Source of the DNA: WHSW01 sp963846165
Lineage (GTDB): Bacteria; Actinomycetota; Thermoleophilia; Solirubrobacterales; 70-9
Assembly (NCBI GenBank): GCA_963846165.1
Contig: CAWJUU010000005.1
Coordinates: 248,001 to 312,000 of the forward strand
Direction of reading: 5' to 3'
DNA length: 64,000 nt
Shown here piece after piece: positions 54,408 to 62,866 of this stretch. The notes under the pieces are model-generated. The model was given only the letters and a program-made list of their open reading frames with translations, did no database searches and was not told the DNA's origin. The first letter of the stretch is position 1. Each line of letters begins with the position of its first letter. The position numbers and the translations under genes are program-made.

Positions 54408-55311
54408 GAACGCGGCGGCCGTCTGGGCCCTCAGCGAGCGCCAGCACGGCGTGATCACGCGGGCGCAGCTCATGACAGCCGGCTACAACCGTCGCGCGAT
54501 CGAGCACAGGATCGCCACCACTCGGCTTCAACCCCTGTGGCGCGGCGCCTATCTGGTCGGCACCCGGCGCCCGAGCCGTCTCGCACGGTGGATGGCGGCG
54601 GCGCTGACCTGCGGGCCTGAGGCAGTTCTCAGCCATGTGAGCGCCGCGGGGCTCTGGGAGATCGCCGACGAGCCCACCAACGCCGTCCACGTCTCCGTGC
54701 CCGCGCATGTCGTCCGTCGTCGCCCTGGGATTCGGGTGCATCGACGGTCCGGGCTCGTCGACGCCGACCGCGGAGCCCATCTTGGGATTCCGGTCACCAG
54801 CCCGGCCCTGACCCTCGTCGACCTCGCGACAACGCTGCCGCCGGGACCGTTGGAGACGGCCGTCAACCGGGCCGACGGGATGGGCCGGATCGACCCGGAG
54901 ACACTACGCCGGGCGGTCGAACGCATGGGCGGCAGGCCAGGTACGGCGCGACTTCGGGTGCTGCTCGACCGGCGCACGTTTCGGCTCACCGACTCCGCGC
55001 TCGAGCGGCTGATGCTGCCGATCCTCGCCGCTCTCGACCTCCCGCCGCCCGAGACCCGGGCACGCGTCAACGGGTTTCGGGTCGACTTCTTCTGGCCCGA
55101 GCTCGGGCTTGTGATCGAGACCGACGGGCTCCGCTACCACCGAACCCCGGCACAACAGGCTCGCGACCGGCTTCGCGACCAGGCCCACAGCGCCGCGGGC
55201 CTTGTCCCGCTGCGGTTCACGCACGCCCAGGTTCGGTACGAGCCTGGTCACGTTCGCGAGACGATCGGCGCGGTCTTGGAGCGGATTCGCGCCGCGCGGG
55301 ACCGAGCCTGA
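54397..55311 (+). CDS. AbiEi-like antitoxin domain plus DUF559 nuclease-like domain
   Basis: 304 residues (GTG 54385 is an alternative start). The N-terminal winged-helix (WALSERQHGVITRAQLMTAG, YNRRAIEHRI, LQPLWRGAYLVG) is of the AbiEi_4/type IV antitoxin kind; the middle (ALTLVDLATTLPP) follows that family. The C-terminal 90 residues have the Vsr/DUF559 restriction-like fold: VDFFWPELGLVIETDGLRYH and the RTPAQQARDRLRD helix, with the D...E pair and no clear Gln/Lys loss. Related AbiEi-DUF559 fusions are common single genes in actinobacteria. Both ends of the gene lie in palindromes. Confidence 0.85.
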   Translation: MLQPNAAAVWALSERQHGVITRAQLMTAGYNRRAIEHRIATTRLQPLWRGAYLVGTRRPSRLARWMAAALTCGPEAVLSHVSAAGLWEIADEPTNAVHVSVPAHVVRRRPGIRVHRRSGLVDADRGAHLGIPVTSPALTLVDLATTLPPGPLETAVNRADGMGRIDPETLRRAVERMGGRPGTARLRVLLDRRTFRLTDSALERLMLPILAALDLPPPETRARVNGFRVDFFWPELGLVIETDGLRYHRTPAQQARDRLRDQAHSAAGLVPLRFTHAQVRYEPGHVRETIGAVLERIRAARDRA

Positions 55312-55348
55312 AGGATTGGACCACCCATGGGTGGTCCAAGGCTTCAGC
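55307..55348. repeat. palindrome at the stop of the AbiEi/DUF559 gene
   Basis: TTGGACCACCCATGGGTGGTCCAA (55316-55339) is a perfect 24-bp palindrome, inside weaker arms CCTGAAG and CTTCAGCC; the TGA stop is at 55309-55311. The core GACCACCC/GGGTGGTC and the flanking CTGAAG/GCTTCAGCCG equal those of the palindrome at 54364. Another GGCTTCAGCCGG follows near 55366. Confidence 0.8.
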
Positions 55349-55409
55349 CGGCGGGCCTTCGGCAGGGCTTCAGCCGGTCGGCTTTCGGCGCCCGGGCCGC
55401 GGCCCGGCG

Positions 55410-55862
55410 TCACTCGCGCCCGGGTCGCAGCACCAGGACCTCGCCGGGCGCCGACTCGAGTGCCCAGGCGACGTCGGCGGCCGCGAAGCCGTCCGAGCTG
55501 CTGGTCGCGGCGGGGAGCACGATCGTGTCGAAGCGCTCCTGGCCGATCAGCGACTCGAGCGCGTGGCGGGCGGTGCGGCCGCGCTCGATCCGCGAGTCGA
55601 CCGCGACCCCGGCCTTCGTCGCCCGCTGCTCGATCAGCTCGAGCATCGCCAGCGCCCCTTCGCACTCGCTTCCCAGGGGCACCTCGATCGAGAGCGCCTT
55701 CGGCACGATCGCGAGGTAGGCGGGGATCAGGGTCGCCTCCTGCGCCCGGGCGAGCCGCAGCGTCGCCTCGAGGCTGCGCTCCGAGAGCACCGAGCCGAGG
55801 AAGGGAAAGAGGATCCGGCGCGAGCCCGCGCTTGGCTTGCGCCGGCCGAAGACGGGGCTCAT
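55410..55862 (-). CDS. universal stress protein-like protein of the kdp locus
   Basis: 150 residues, MSPVFGRRKPSAGSRRILFP start. USP core: ILFPFLGSVLSERSLEATLR, ATLIPAYLAIVPKAL, and the C-terminal FDTIVLPAATSSSDGFAAAD; the G-x2-G-x9-G ATP loop is absent, so it probably does not bind ATP in the UspA way. It overlaps the KdpD N-terminal gene by 4 bp and is the last gene of the kdp locus. A link to potassium or c-di-AMP control is possible but not shown. Confidence 0.72.
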   Translation of the reverse strand: MSPVFGRRKPSAGSRRILFPFLGSVLSERSLEATLRLARAQEATLIPAYLAIVPKALSIEVPLGSECEGALAMLELIEQRATKAGVAVDSRIERGRTARHALESLIGQERFDTIVLPAATSSSDGFAAADVAWALESAPGEVLVLRPGRE

Positions 55863-56989
55863 TCGTCTCGCTCCTCGCGCAGCGAGCGGTCGGCGACGAT
55901 CCGCAGGTCGACCCCGGGAAGCTTGCGGATCAGCTGCTCGGGCAGCGACTCGGTCAGCCTCGCGAGCCCCGAGCGCAGCGGCGGCTGGCCGATGAGCACG
56001 TAGGTCGTGCCGCGCTCCGCGGCGACCGCTGCCGCGACGTCGGCGACGTCGTCGCCCTCCTCGATCAACATCCGGGCGCCGAGCACGGCGGCCAGGCGCC
56101 CGAGCGCGCCGAGCTGCTCGCGCTCCTCGGCCGAGGGCTCGGACCCCGGGGCGGCGACGTAGAGCAGGTCGAGCTCGGCCCCGAGTCGCTGCGCCGAGCG
56201 CCAGGCACGGCGGACGAGGCGCTGCGAGCGAGGCCGTGGCGTGACCAGCGCCAGCACCCGCTCGGCGACCGCCTGCGGCGCCGCCTCGATCAGCTGCTCG
56301 CGGGTGCCGACCGGCTCCTCGGCGCGGTGCGGGCGCGCCCGCTGCTCTACCTCCTCGGCGGTCTGGCGAAGCGCCAGCTCGCGCAGCGTCGCCAGGTTCT
56401 CGATCCGGAAGAAGTTGTTGAGCGACGCCTCGACCCGCTCGGCCGGATAGATCTTGCCCGCCCGCAGGCGCTCGATCAACGCCTCGGGCGTGAGGTCGAT
56501 CAGGACCACCTCGTCGGCCGCCGTGAGCTGGGTGTCGGGGAAGGTCTCGCGCACCCGCACGCCGGTGAGCTCGGCGACCCGGTCGTTGAGGCTCTCGAGG
56601 TGCTGGACGTTGACGGTCGAGTAGACGTCGATCCCGGCCTCGAGCACATCATCGATGTCCTCGTAGCGCTTGCCGTGCTCGAGCCCGGGCGCGTTGGTGT
56701 GGGCAAGCTCGTCGATCAGCGCCAGCTCGGGCGCGCGGCGAAAGATCGCCGGCAGGTCCATCTCCTCAATCGCCGTGTCGCGGTAGGTTACCTCGCGCCG
56801 CCGCAGCCGCTCGAGACCCTCCGCCTGCGCCTCGGTCTCGGGTCGCCCGTGCGGCTCGAGGTAGGCGATCACGACGTCGCGCCCGGCCCGCTTCTCGGCC
56901 TGGCCCTCCTGGAGCATGCGGTAGGTCTTGCCAACACCCGCGGCCATGCCGAGGAAGATCTTGTAACGACCTCGTCCGCTGCGGGCCAT
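55859..56989 (-). CDS. kdpD: KdpD N-terminal half (sensor/KdpD domain plus USP), no kinase
   Basis: 376 residues: the KdpD domain (residues 1-215) with Walker A GVGKT at 18-22 (GMAAGVGKTYRMLQ), LEPHGRPE, Walker B LIDELAHTNAPG and STVNVQHLESLND, then a USP domain (about 240-370; TTYVLIGQPPLRSG). The histidine kinase half of a normal KdpD is absent and the frame ends cleanly, with the USP gene overlapping. The kinase part lies 6 kb away at 62863-64000. So KdpD is split into two proteins here. This part senses K+ and nucleotides in the canonical enzyme. Confidence 0.9.
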   Translation of the reverse strand: MARSGRGRYKIFLGMAAGVGKTYRMLQEGQAEKRAGRDVVIAYLEPHGRPETEAQAEGLERLRRREVTYRDTAIEEMDLPAIFRRAPELALIDELAHTNAPGLEHGKRYEDIDDVLEAGIDVYSTVNVQHLESLNDRVAELTGVRVRETFPDTQLTAADEVVLIDLTPEALIERLRAGKIYPAERVEASLNNFFRIENLATLRELALRQTAEEVEQRARPHRAEEPVGTREQLIEAAPQAVAERVLALVTPRPRSQRLVRRAWRSAQRLGAELDLLYVAAPGSEPSAEEREQLGALGRLAAVLGARMLIEEGDDVADVAAAVAAERGTTYVLIGQPPLRSGLARLTESLPEQLIRKLPGVDLRIVADRSLREERDE

Positions 56990-57006
56990 GAGGCGGATTC
57001 TCTCGG

Positions 57007-59085
57007 CTACGCGCCGAGGACGTTGTGGACCAGCAGGTCGATCAGCTTGATCCCGATGAATGGAGCGATCAGGCCGCCGAGCCCGTAGATCAGCATGTTG
57101 CGACGCAGCATCGCCGTGGCGCCGACGGCGCGGTAGCGGACCCCGCGCAGGGCGAGCGGCACCAGCGCCGGGATCACGAGCGCGTTGAAGATGATCGCCG
57201 AGATGATCGCCGACTCGGGCGTGCCCAGGTCCATGATGTTGAGCTTGTCGAGCGGCCCGTCGACGAATGTGTTCGCGGCGCTGCCCCCGGCGGCGACGAC
57301 GTAGGTGGCGGCGAAGATCGCAGGCAGGATGGCGAAGTACTTGGCGACGTCGTTGGCGACCGAGAAGGTGGTCAGCGCGCCGCGAGTGATCAGCAGCTGC
57401 TTGCCGATCTCGACGACCTCGATCAGCTTCGTCGGGTTGGAGTCGAGGTCGACCATGTTGCCGGCCTCGCGCGCGGCCTGGGTGCCGGTGTTCATCGCAA
57501 CGCCGACGTCCGCCTGCGCGAGCGCCGGAGCGTCGTTGGTGCCGTCGCCGGTCATCGCCACCAATCGGCCCTCGGTTTGCAACTCGCGGATCAGCTCGAG
57601 CTTGCGCTCCGGCGTCGCCTCGGCGAGGAAGTCGTCGACCCCCGACTCGTCGGCGATCTTCGCCGCGGTCAGCGGGTTGTCGCCGGTGACCATGACCGTG
57701 CGAATCCCCATCGCTCGCAACTGGTCGAAGCGGTGGCTCATGCCCTCCTTGATCACGTCCTTGAGGTAGATCACGCCGAGCACCTGCCCGTCGCGCGCGA
57801 CGGCGAGCGGGGTCCCACCCTCGCGCCCGATCTCGTCCATCTTCTGCTGCAGTTCGGGCGGTGCCTGGCCCCCACCGGCGGTGACGAGCTCGAGGATCGC
57901 GTCGCCGGCGCCCTTTCGAATCCGGCTGCCGTTGAGGTCGACCCCGCTCATCCGCGTCTCGGCGCTGAAGGGGATGAACTGGGCGTGCGCGGTCAGCTCG
58001 TGCTCGCGAATCCCGTACTGCTTCGCGAGCACGACGATCGAACGGCCCTCGGGCGTCTCGTCGGCGAGCGATGCGTACTGCGCGGCCTCGGCCAGCTCGA
58101 CCTCGCTCACCCCGGGCATCGGGATGAACTCGGTCGCCTGGCGGTTGCCGAGCGTGATCGTGCCGGTCTTGTCGAGCAGCAGGACGTCAACGTCGCCCGA
58201 GGCCTCGACCGAGCGGCCGGAGAGCGCGAGCACGTTGCGCCGCACGAGCCGGTCGATGCCCGCGATGCCGATCGCTGAGAGCAGGGCGCCGATCGTGGTT
58301 GGGATCAGGGCGACCAGGAGCGCGATCAGGGTGGCGACCGAGACGTTCGTGTCCGCGAACTCCGCGAACGGGCGCAGGGTGACGACGACGACCAGGAAGA
58401 CCAGCGTCAGCCCGGCGAGCAGGATCCCGAGCGCGATCTCGTTCGGGGTCTTGCGCCGGCTCGCGCCCTCGACCAGACCGATCATGCGGTCGAGGAACGA
58501 CTGCCCCGGCTCCTGGGTGACCTCGACCACGATCCGGTCGGAGAGCACGCGGGTGCCGCCGGTGACCGCGGAGCGGTCGCCGCCGGCCTCGCGGATCACC
58601 GGAGCCGACTCGCCGGTGACCGCCGACTCGTCGACCGAGGCAATGCCCTCGATCACGGTCCCGTCGCCGGGAATCACCTCGCCCGCCTCGACGACGACCA
58701 CGTCGCCCTTGGCGAGCTCGCTGGCGGGCTTCTCGCCGCCGTTGCGAAGGCGGGCGATCGTCTCGGTGCGCATCGCGCGCAGCGCGGCGGCCTGGGCCTT
58801 GCCGCGGCCCTCCGCCAGCGCCTCGGCGAGGTTGCCGAAGACGACCGTGAGCCAGAGCCAGAGCGCGACCACTCCTGTGAACCAAGCCGGCTCGTCGCCG
58901 CCGCCGAGCGGCTCGCCGCCGCCGGCCTGGATCAGCCAGCCGATCGTCGTGATCAGGGCGCCGATCTCGACCACGAACATGACCGGGTTGTGGACCATGT
59001 GCCGCGGGTCGAGCTTGCGGAAGCTGTCGACGATCGCGACCCGCATCGTCGCGCCGGTGAGCACTGCTGTTGGGCGGTCGGTCAC
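57007..59085 (-). CDS. kdpB: potassium-transporting ATPase subunit B
   Basis: 692 residues, P-type ATPase driving K+ uptake with KdpA. Phosphorylation Asp305 in LLLDKTGTITLGN, TGES at 157-160 (the Ser is the inhibitory phosphorylation position in E. coli), IPTTIGALLSAIGIAG in TM4-5 and TGDGTNDAPALAQADVGVAM in the hinge. Start overlaps kdpC by 4 bp. It lies after kdpC, not before it, so the order is A-C-B. Confidence 0.96.
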   Translation of the reverse strand: MTDRPTAVLTGATMRVAIVDSFRKLDPRHMVHNPVMFVVEIGALITTIGWLIQAGGGEPLGGGDEPAWFTGVVALWLWLTVVFGNLAEALAEGRGKAQAAALRAMRTETIARLRNGGEKPASELAKGDVVVVEAGEVIPGDGTVIEGIASVDESAVTGESAPVIREAGGDRSAVTGGTRVLSDRIVVEVTQEPGQSFLDRMIGLVEGASRRKTPNEIALGILLAGLTLVFLVVVVTLRPFAEFADTNVSVATLIALLVALIPTTIGALLSAIGIAGIDRLVRRNVLALSGRSVEASGDVDVLLLDKTGTITLGNRQATEFIPMPGVSEVELAEAAQYASLADETPEGRSIVVLAKQYGIREHELTAHAQFIPFSAETRMSGVDLNGSRIRKGAGDAILELVTAGGGQAPPELQQKMDEIGREGGTPLAVARDGQVLGVIYLKDVIKEGMSHRFDQLRAMGIRTVMVTGDNPLTAAKIADESGVDDFLAEATPERKLELIRELQTEGRLVAMTGDGTNDAPALAQADVGVAMNTGTQAAREAGNMVDLDSNPTKLIEVVEIGKQLLITRGALTTFSVANDVAKYFAILPAIFAATYVVAAGGSAANTFVDGPLDKLNIMDLGTPESAIISAIIFNALVIPALVPLALRGVRYRAVGATAMLRRNMLIYGLGGLIAPFIGIKLIDLLVHNVLGA

Positions 59086-59696
59086 TGTGCCTCCTCGGCG
59101 AGCGCGAGGTTGAGCTCGAGCACGTTGACGCCGGGCTCGCCGAGCACCCCGAGGGCTCGATCGGCGGTGTGCTCGCCGACCAACTCGAGCACGGTCTCCA
59201 GGTCGAGCCCGCGCTCTCGGGCGACGCGGTTCGCCTGGATCTCGGCGTTGGCCTCCGAGATGTGGGGGTCGACCCCGGACGCCGAGGTCGTCACCGCGTC
59301 CACCGGGACGTCGGAGAGCTCGAGCCCCGGCGTGAACTCACCCTCGCGCGCCAGGTAGGCCTCGGCCTTGTTGCCGAAATAGCGGGTCAGGGCGAGGTTG
59401 TTCGGCCCCAGGTTGTTGAAGTAGGTCACGCTCGGCGAGTAGCCGGTGATCGAGGGGCGTGGCTGGAAGTAGGCGGGGTCGCGCTCGAAGCCGGGGCCGC
59501 GCTCCGCCTCGCGCTTGAACGGCTGGGCGATCAGGCTCGAGCCGACAACCTCACCCTCGACCTCGACCTTCGAACCGTCGGCCTTGTTCGGGAACAGCAC
59601 CTGGGAGATCCCGGTCATCGCCAACGGGTAGACGAGGCCGAGCAGCACCGTGAAGGCGACGATCGCGAGGGCCGAGTTGATCAGATCGCGCCTCAT
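59082..59696 (-). CDS. kdpC: potassium-transporting ATPase subunit C
   Basis: 204 residues. N-terminal membrane anchor (ALAIVAFTVLLGLVYPLAMTG) and the KdpC domain: SSLIAQPFKREAERGPGFER, FQPRPSITGY, SYNNLGPNN-type YFNNLGPNNLALTR, VDAVTTSASGVDPHISEANA and VLELVGEHTADR. It stabilises KdpB-ATP. Starts 1 bp after kdpA's stop and overlaps kdpB by 4 bp. Confidence 0.94.
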   Translation of the reverse strand: MRRDLINSALAIVAFTVLLGLVYPLAMTGISQVLFPNKADGSKVEVEGEVVGSSLIAQPFKREAERGPGFERDPAYFQPRPSITGYSPSVTYFNNLGPNNLALTRYFGNKAEAYLAREGEFTPGLELSDVPVDAVTTSASGVDPHISEANAEIQANRVARERGLDLETVLELVGEHTADRALGVLGEPGVNVLELNLALAEEAQ

Positions 59697-59697
59697 G

Positions 59698-61455
59698 TCA
59701 GAACAACTCCGGGGTCAGGCCCTGGACGATCGGCCCGAGCAGGAAGGCGGGGAAGAAGGTGAGCGCGGCGACGATCACGATAACGCCGATCAGCAGCACG
59801 ATGAAGGTCGGCGTATCGGTGCGGAAGGTGCCGGGCCCGAGCGGGGAGACTCGTTTGCCCGCCAGCGACCCGGCGACGGCGAGCGCCGCGAGCAGCGGCA
59901 CGAAGCGGCCGATCAGCATCGAGATTCCGCCGAGCACGTCGGCGAAGGTGATCCCGTAGGCACCGACGTTGCCGGGCGCATTCGGCTGCAGGTAGCCGGT
60001 GAAGCCGGCGAATGCCGAGCCGTTGTTGTTGCCCTGCGAGGTGTAGGCGTAGAGCGTCTCCGAGAACCCCTGGGGCCCGGGGTTGTAGATCGACGGGTCG
60101 CCCCACTTCGTCGCGATCGCGAGCCCGGTCGTCACCAGGACGAGCAGCGGCACGGTGAGGGTGCCGATCAGAACCAGCTTCACCTCGCGGGCCTCGATCT
60201 TCTTGCCCAGGTACTCGGGCGTGCGACCGACCATCAGCCCGGCGATGAACACCGCCAGCAAGACGAAGAGCAGCATCCCGTAGAGGCCCGACCCGACCCC
60301 GCCGAAGACCACCTCCCCGGTCGCCATCAGGGTCAACGGAACCAATCCGCCGATCCCCGTGTAGGAGTCGTGCGAGGAGTTGACCGAGCCGTTGGAGGCC
60401 GCGGTCGTTACCGCGGCCCATTCGGCGCTGTCGGCGATCCCGAAGCGCTGCTCCTTGCCCTCGAGGTTGCCGCCGGTGGTCCCGTCGGCCGAGGCGAGCT
60501 CGAGCCCGGCGTCCTTTTGCGCGGGCGAGCCGTTCTGCTCGGCGCCGTAGCCGACGCCGATCGCGACCACCAGCATGACCAGCATCGCGACGTAAAGCGA
60601 CCAACCCTGGCGCCGGTTGCCGACCATGCGGCCGAAGGTCGCGGTCAGCCCGGCCGGGATCAGCAGGATCAGCAGCAGCTCGACGAAGTTCGAGAAGGCG
60701 GTGGGGTTCTCGAACGGCATCGAGCTGTTGACGTTGAAGAAGCCGCCGCCGTTGGTGCCGAGCTGCTTGATCGCGATCTGCGAGGCGCCCGGGCCGACCG
60801 CGAGCGTCTGCTCCTGGCCGGTGACGGTGGTATAGGTCTCCGGTCCCGCCAGCGTCTGGATCACGCCCTGGGAGACGAGCACCAGCGCGGCGACGATCGA
60901 GATCGGCACCAGGATGTAGACGAGCGATCGCACCAGGTCCTGCCAGAAGTTGCCCAGGGATTGGCCGCTGCGACTGGCGAAGCCGCGGATGACCGCGATC
61001 AGCACCGCCATCCCGACCGCCGCGGAGACGAAGTTCTGGACCGCGAGCCCGGTCATCTGCGCGAAGTAGGAGAGGGTCGTCTCGCCGCCGTAGAACTGCC
61101 AGTTGGTGTTCGAGACGAACGAGGAGACGGTGTTGAAGCTGAGGTCGGCGGTCCCCGAGTCGAAGCCGGCGGGGTTGAAGGGCTGGATCCCCTGCGTCCG
61201 TAGGATCACGTAGAGCGCCACCCACGAGAGCAGGCTGAAGACGATCACCGTGCGCCCGTACGACTTCCAGTCCTGCTCGCGGTTCGGGCTGACGCGGAAG
61301 AGCCGGTAGAGCAGGCGCTCGACCGGGCCCAGGATCGGGGTCAGGAAGACGCGCTCACCGGTGTAGACCCGGGCCATGTAGGCGCCGAGCAGCGGCGTCA
61401 GCGCCGTGAGCACGACGAGGAAGACCCCGATCTGCAGCCACCCCTGTACGGTCAT
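59698..61455 (-). CDS. kdpA: potassium-transporting ATPase subunit A
   Basis: 585 residues, ten membrane segments, the K+-selective channel-like subunit. Selectivity-filter and loop motifs present: FNTVSSFVSNTNWQFYGGE, AIKQLGTNGGGFFNVNSSMP, GYGAEQNGSP-type periplasmic loop and NNNGSAFAGFTGYL. Start ATG 61455; the first four filters keep the GGN/NTNW-type residues. Gene order F-A-C-B. Confidence 0.95.
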   Translation of the reverse strand: MTVQGWLQIGVFLVVLTALTPLLGAYMARVYTGERVFLTPILGPVERLLYRLFRVSPNREQDWKSYGRTVIVFSLLSWVALYVILRTQGIQPFNPAGFDSGTADLSFNTVSSFVSNTNWQFYGGETTLSYFAQMTGLAVQNFVSAAVGMAVLIAVIRGFASRSGQSLGNFWQDLVRSLVYILVPISIVAALVLVSQGVIQTLAGPETYTTVTGQEQTLAVGPGASQIAIKQLGTNGGGFFNVNSSMPFENPTAFSNFVELLLILLIPAGLTATFGRMVGNRRQGWSLYVAMLVMLVVAIGVGYGAEQNGSPAQKDAGLELASADGTTGGNLEGKEQRFGIADSAEWAAVTTAASNGSVNSSHDSYTGIGGLVPLTLMATGEVVFGGVGSGLYGMLLFVLLAVFIAGLMVGRTPEYLGKKIEAREVKLVLIGTLTVPLLVLVTTGLAIATKWGDPSIYNPGPQGFSETLYAYTSQGNNNGSAFAGFTGYLQPNAPGNVGAYGITFADVLGGISMLIGRFVPLLAALAVAGSLAGKRVSPLGPGTFRTDTPTFIVLLIGVIVIVAALTFFPAFLLGPIVQGLTPELF

Positions 61456-61462
61456 CTCGGGA

Positions 61463-61552
61463 CTACAGGTTCTCCCCGCGCAGCAGCGCGTAGAGCAGGT
61501 AGGCGCTGAGCAGCACCGAGACGATCAGCCCGATCAGCTCGGCGCCGCTCAT
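61463..61552 (-). CDS. kdpF: potassium-transporting ATPase subunit F
   Basis: 29 residues, one membrane helix: MSGAELIGLIVSVLLSAYLL then YALLRGENL. Length, single helix and position right before kdpA make it KdpF, which stabilises the KdpABC complex. Its ATG shares ATGA with the stop of the upstream microgene. Confidence 0.85.
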   Translation of the reverse strand: MSGAELIGLIVSVLLSAYLLYALLRGENL

Positions 61553-61629
61553 ACCCGGTCGATCCCGTCGATCAGCAGGTACAGAACGGCGAAGCAGAGG
61601 ATCGCGATCGCGATCATGAGCACGTCCAT
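61549..61629 (-). CDS. 26-residue membrane microprotein before kdpF
   Basis: MDVLMIAIAILCFAVLYLLI then DGIDRV: one hydrophobic helix with a charged tail. It overlaps kdpF by 4 bp (ATGA) and starts 2 bp after the upstream gene's stop. Similar single-helix microproteins occur before kdpF in actinobacteria by my recollection. Its role in the Kdp complex is unknown. Coding status is inferred from the overlap and the membrane-helix composition. Confidence 0.65.
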   Translation of the reverse strand: MDVLMIAIAILCFAVLYLLIDGIDRV

Positions 61630-61631
61630 GC

Positions 61632-62096
61632 TCAGACTGCCAAGCCGATCAACGCGGCCTCGACCGCGTCGTCGAGCTCCCTGGGGGCGCTGCGCAACCA
61701 GAGCGGCGAAGCGCCGTCGGTGAGCAGCAGGTTGGTGGTGGCGACGCCGCGCGCGCGGACGCTGTCGTTGCCGTCTAGGCGGTCCGCCAGCTCGAGCAGC
61801 CCGTCGCGCGTGGAGGTCACGCTGAGGCGGGCGATGGGAACAGCCGAGCCGGGACGCCTGGGGTGCTCGGCGCGCTCGACCAGGTCACGCAGCCCGAGCG
61901 CGAGCCGGTGGCGCATCGTCCGCGAGGTCAGCTGCTGAGCGCGGCACGTGAGCAGTGGGTCGCTGCTCGGGTCGGCGCCCTGGGCGAGCGCCTCGTCGAG
62001 GCGCCAGTGTCGGGCGCGGGCGAGGAGCCGGCGGGTCAGGGGAGTGCGGACCCGAGGCCCGAGGAGGGAGAGCTCAGCGTGCTGGCGCAATTCCAT
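61632..62096 (-). CDS. hypothetical protein, first gene of the kdp structural unit
   Basis: 154 residues from ATG 62096 (an ATG at 62129 would place the start over the direct repeats). RVRTPLTRRLLARARHWRLD, ALAQGADPSSDPLLTCRAQQ, then RLALGLRDLVERAEHPRRPG; all-helical, Arg/Leu-rich, no membrane segment, one Cys. No domain recognised; residues resemble conserved actinobacterial proteins of unknown role. It stops 2 bp before the microgene, so it belongs to the kdp operon. Confidence 0.65.
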   Translation of the reverse strand: MELRQHAELSLLGPRVRTPLTRRLLARARHWRLDEALAQGADPSSDPLLTCRAQQLTSRTMRHRLALGLRDLVERAEHPRRPGSAVPIARLSVTSTRDGLLELADRLDGNDSVRARGVATTNLLLTDGASPLWLRSAPRELDDAVEAALIGLAV

Positions 62097-62118
62097 ACGC
62101 CATAGGTTCTCGCCGCCC

Positions 62119-62168
62119 GCGTCAAGCAAGCGTCAAGATCGCCGCGGCGCGCGTAAAGATCGCGTGAA
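62119..62168 (-). promoter_or_regulatory. two direct-repeat pairs, probable KdpE site
   Basis: Plus-strand GCGTCAA at 62119 and 62130, GCGTAAA at 62151 and GCGTGAA at 62162: two pairs each with an exact 11-bp period, 32 bp apart. Read toward the genes: TTCACGC-N4-TTTACGC and TTGACGC-N4-TTGACGC. OmpR-family regulators such as KdpE bind tandem repeats of this kind. They end 22 bp before the first kdp-operon ATG. Confidence 0.65.
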
Positions 62169-62179
62169 GGTGGCGCAGG

Positions 62180-62866
62180 CTAGCCGCTGAACCGATACCC
62201 GACCCCAGGATCGGTGCGGATCAGGCTCGGCGTGCCGGGGCTGGCCTCGATCTTTCGCCGCAGGTTGGCGATGTGCACTCGCAGAACCTGGGTGTCGTCC
62301 TGGTAGCCGGGACCCCAGACCTCGCGCAAGAGCGCCCGGTGTGTGAGCAGGCGACCCCGGTTGAGGATCAGGTGACGAAGCAGGTCGTACTCGGTCGGCG
62401 TCAGGTGGATCTCCTCGCCGTCGCGGCTCACCCGGTGAGCGGGGAGATCGACCTCGAGCCCGTCGACCTCGACCACCGGCTCGGCCTCCTCGCTCGGCTC
62501 GACGCGCCGCAGCGCCGCTCGCAGCCGGGCGACCAGCTCGTCCGGGCCGAAGGGCTTGGTGACGTAGTCGTCGGCACCCGCCTCGAGCGCGCGCACCTTC
62601 TCGCGCTCGTCGCCGACCGCCGACAGCACCAGGATCGGCATCCGGCTCCACTCGCGGATCGAGCGGCAGACATCGACCCCGTCGCCATCGGGCAGCACGA
62701 GGTCGATGATCGCGGCGTCGGGGGGGTGCACGGCGACCGCGTCGAGCGCCTCGCGCACCGTCATCGCCGGGACGACCTCGAAGCCCGCGTCGCCGAGGAT
62801 CACGCGCAGGGCGCGCAGGATCTGCGCCTCGTCGTCGCAGATCAGGACCCGCTGGCGCGCGCTCAT
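62180..62866 (-). CDS. kdpE: KdpE-like response regulator (OmpR family)
   Basis: 228 residues. Receiver with acidic pair DDE at 11-13 and phosphoacceptor Asp55 (AAIIDLVLPDGDGVD), LVLSAVGDE and Lys in DDYVTKPFGPDEL; C-terminal winged helix with HLTPTEYDLLRHLILNRGRL, REVWGPGYQDDTQVLRVHIA and LIRTDPGVGYRF. Wording fits KdpE. ATGA overlap with the kinase gene. The likely target is the direct-repeat region 12 bp after its stop. Confidence 0.92.
   Translation of the reverse strand: MSARQRVLICDDEAQILRALRVILGDAGFEVVPAMTVREALDAVAVHPPDAAIIDLVLPDGDGVDVCRSIREWSRMPILVLSAVGDEREKVRALEAGADDYVTKPFGPDELVARLRAALRRVEPSEEAEPVVEVDGLEVDLPAHRVSRDGEEIHLTPTEYDLLRHLILNRGRLLTHRALLREVWGPGYQDDTQVLRVHIANLRRKIEASPGTPSLIRTDPGVGYRFSG

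Noticed and set aside
55859..56989. KdpD truncated by a sequencing frameshift
   Set aside because: The frame ends cleanly with a 4-bp overlap to the next gene, and the missing kinase half exists as its own gene at 62863-64000.
59650..61203. A 517-codon plus-strand frame
   Set aside because: Antisense to kdpA and kdpC, which are unmistakable; low-complexity translation.
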